Shown here: positions 23,638 through 23,870 of the stretch, piece after piece | How positions within the stretch are numbered: position 1 is the stretch's first letter | Layout of the letters: each line of letters begins with the position of its first letter | Virus record (IMG/VR): IMGVR_UViG_3300042114_000006 | Span: 1 to 23,870 of that record | Source: a virus | Length of the DNA stretch: 23,870 nucleotides | Reading direction: 5' to 3' (one strand) | Program-made: the position numbers and the translations under genes | Notes under the pieces: generated by a model | Seen by the model: the letters and a program-made list of their open reading frames with translations, nothing else | The model's database searches: none | What the model was told of the DNA's origin: nothing

Positions 23638-23865
23638 TTATTTTCTCGATAATATGGTGCTTACTACGTTGTTCTTAAACTGCTTATCACTGTCTAAAAG
23701 CATTGATAGTAATATATCTATTTGCTCATAGTTAAAACCTAGTTGTACGAGTTGTTGTAAGTTACAAGCCAGTTCTACCACATTGTCTATTACTAGATCT
23801 GGGCATACATTTAGTGGTGCATCTACTTTGTTCATTAGTTGTGTCTTCTCTATAAAATCTTTCAT
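23638..23865 (-). CDS. 75-residue hypothetical protein
   Basis: A small, soluble-looking helical protein with no recognised motif. The N-terminus is charged (MKDFIEKTQLMNKVD), the middle hydrophobic (VIDNVVELACNLQQLVQLGF) and the end charged. The ATG at 23865 is the first possible start, since a stop codon lies directly upstream in frame. Its ribosome binding site falls at the window edge and cannot be judged. It is the first of three tightly packed minus-strand genes, followed by two membrane proteins. The function is unknown. Confidence 0.55.
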   Translation of the reverse strand: MKDFIEKTQLMNKVDAPLNVCPDLVIDNVVELACNLQQLVQLGFNYEQIDILLSMLLDSDKQFKNNVVSTILSRK

Positions 23866-23870
23866 TTATA

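Noticed and set aside
1-23870. CRISPR array, insertion sequence or integrase
   Set aside because: No spaced direct repeats of array type, terminal inverted repeats with a transposase, or recombinase motifs were seen on either strand.

Overview
The window is a late (virion-assembly) gene block of a lytic, N4-like podovirus, followed by the start of an opposing gene block. The DNA is visibly AT-rich, has short spacers and many start/stop overlaps (ATGA, TAATG), and has good AAGGAG-type ribosome binding sites. No tRNA, integrase, insertion sequence or CRISPR array was seen. The assignment rests on three things: an N4-gp56-type major capsid protein; a giant protein with all four T7-type single-subunit RNA polymerase motifs in N4 virion-RNA-polymerase (vRNAP) form; and N4 gene order (lysis enzyme, portal, scaffold, capsid, tail-tube-like protein, internal proteins, vRNAP, then convergent genes). 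N4-like phages are known from Gram-negative bacteria, so such a host is likely; the host itself cannot be named from the sequence.

Plus-strand layout. 33-443: M15-family peptidoglycan peptidase (lysis). 558-2567: portal. 2567-3778: two small virion-type proteins, one with repeats and one decoration-like. 3859-5235: a small conserved protein and the acidic scaffold-like protein. 5256-6500: major capsid protein, followed by two tandem RNA hairpins. 6570-8102: HeH-domain protein, gp54-like tail-tube candidate and a GNAT-fold protein. 8102-12712: a 948-residue protein with a hydrophobic membrane-like block, then two internal virion protein candidates. 12797-23211: the virion RNA polymerase, encoded as two overlapping genes.

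The main discovery candidate is this split vRNAP. N4 carries one 3500-residue polypeptide made of an N-terminal ejection domain, the 'mini-vRNAP' core (residues 998-2103) and a C-terminal packaging domain. Here the first gene (2097 aa) ends just after the catalytic core, and a second gene (1373 aa) supplies the C-terminal part, a combined 3470 aa. The second gene begins with its own ribosome binding site and a TAATG overlap. It carries a GNAT-like N-terminal domain and an HExxH...E zincin signature.

Four spacers hold extended -10 promoter elements (TGnTATAaT) without recognisable -35 boxes. Three of these are combined with inverted repeats. This suggests late transcription by the host sigma-70-type RNA polymerase with additional control.

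Minus strand, 23194-23865: three small genes (a soluble-looking 75 aa protein and two membrane proteins, the second translationally coupled) run toward the vRNAP gene. A two-tier inverted repeat at 23174-23214 lies at the convergence and probably terminates transcription in both directions. Terminase, tail appendages, replication genes and the early region lie outside the window.
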